DNA of 6,385 nt from Oscillospiraceae bacterium (GTDB lineage Bacteria; Bacillota; Clostridia; Oscillospirales; Oscillospiraceae). Shown here piece by piece: positions 5,801 through 6,385 of this stretch. The stretch covers positions 1-6,385 of the forward strand of contig JAFZQQ010000160.1 in NCBI GenBank assembly GCA_017620315.1. Direction: 5' to 3'. A program made the translations under genes and the position numbers. Every line of letters starts with the position of its first letter. Position 1 is the first letter of the stretch. Under the pieces are notes generated by a model. That model made no database searches and was not told the origin of the DNA. It saw only the letters and a program-made list of their open reading frames with translations.

Positions 5801-6385
5801 ATGCTGCGTGCGCTTGTTTCTGCCGCGCTTGGCACGCTGTTCACCTTTGCGATGACGATCCTCGGCGCCGCGTGTGTGTTTCTGCCGGGCGCCGGCGCCG
5901 AGCGGCGCTCTCAGGCGGGCATGCTTGGCTTCGCCGGCGGCGTGATGACCGCCGCGTCGGTGTGGAGTCTGCTGCTGCCCGCGATGGAGCAGGCCTCGGT
6001 GCTCGCGCTGCCGGAATGGCTGCCCGCAGCGGCGGGCGTCGCGGCGGGCGCCGCGTTTATCGCCCTGCTTGACGCGGCGGCTGAAAGGCTGCGCGGGCAC
6101 AACGCGGACGAGGACCGCCGGCGCAGCGCGCTTCTGTTTGCCGCGATCACGCTCCACAACATCCCGGAGGGCATGGCGGTCGGGCTCGCGTTCGCGCTTG
6201 CGTCTGACGGAGAGGGCCTTGCCGGGGCGGCGGCTCTGGCGCTGGGGATAGGCGTACAGAATTTTCCCGAGGGCGCCGCCATCTCCATGCCGCTGCGGCA
6301 AATGGGAGAAAGCCGTGCGCGCTCTTTTCTGGGCGGAACGCTCTCCGGCGCGGTGGAGCCGGTATTCGGAGTGCTTGCCGCGCTC
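5801..6385 (+). CDS. ZIP family metal transporter (GufA/ZupT-like), 3' end missing
   Basis: The frame from ATG 5801 stays open to the right edge (195 codons). It encodes a membrane protein importing divalent metal ions such as zinc into the cytoplasm. The N-terminus has GTLFTFAMTILGAA (11-24), as in bacterial GufA-type ZIPs. Hydrophobic segments lie at about 1-28, 40-61, 73-93, 109-132, 140-160 and 175-195, with a charged loop (95-109) between segments 3 and 4. The metal-site motifs HNIPEG (119-124, segment 4) and QNFPEG (153-158, segment 5) are intact, followed by GAVEP (184-188). The usual family length is about 250-270, so roughly 60-75 residues are missing. A TGA at 5792 closes the frame upstream, so 5801 is the earliest start. 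Its Shine-Dalgarno is poor: GGAG ends 1 base before the ATG, and AAAGG lies 12 bases before it. It is divergent from recJ. The exact metal is not determinable. Confidence 0.93.
   Translation, partial: MLRALVSAALGTLFTFAMTILGAACVFLPGAGAERRSQAGMLGFAGGVMTAASVWSLLLPAMEQASVLALPEWLPAAAGVAAGAAFIALLDAAAERLRGHNADEDRRRSALLFAAITLHNIPEGMAVGLAFALASDGEGLAGAAALALGIGVQNFPEGAAISMPLRQMGESRARSFLGGTLSGAVEPVFGVLAAL

Noticed and set aside
5672..6301. A 209-codon minus-strand frame opposite the ZIP gene
   Set aside because: The plus strand has intact ZIP motifs (HNIPEG, QNFPEG) in a continuous frame, while the minus product is low-complexity Arg/Ala/Gly-rich.

Overview
The window looks like chromosomal DNA from a high-GC member of the Firmicutes/Clostridia. 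The evidence is the gene order recJ-relA-dtd-MBL hydrolase, strong GGGAGG-type Shine-Dalgarno sites, a tRNA-like element without an encoded CCA, and a bifunctional Rel with Bacillus-type motifs. GC is high, especially at third codon positions, which produces long open frames antisense to relA and recJ. No mobile element or CRISPR array was seen.

Layout. Almost everything from about 5606 down to 1 is on the minus strand and reads as one co-directional cluster. In transcription order it is recJ (5606..3519), relA/rel (3513..1318), dtd (1269..820), a DIP1984-family small coiled-coil protein (806..354), a 240-base non-coding gap holding a tRNA-Ser-like structured element (about 329..228), then the first 37 codons of an MBL-fold hydrolase (111..1, running off the left edge). 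Going the other way from a shared intergenic region (5607..5800) is a plus-strand ZIP-family metal transporter that starts at 5801 and runs off the right edge.

How the genes fit together. RecJ (DNA repair exonuclease), Rel ((p)ppGpp synthesis and hydrolysis) and Dtd (removal of D-amino acids from tRNA) form a conserved Firmicutes housekeeping cluster. The apt gene that often lies between recJ and relA is absent here. Instead the last two recJ codons form the relA ribosome-binding site, which suggests translational coupling. The ZIP gene is a separate unit. It has its own promoter with a long 19-bp spacer and a perfect dyad close to the predicted transcription start, so metal-responsive control is plausible.

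The most unusual item is the element at 228..329. It has a textbook T-arm, a long variable-arm-like hairpin, a serine-type D-loop sequence and a G at the discriminator position. In place of an anticodon arm it has an enlarged loop containing a GCAA-capped hairpin. It is either a decayed tRNA or a tRNA-like RNA with no decoding role.
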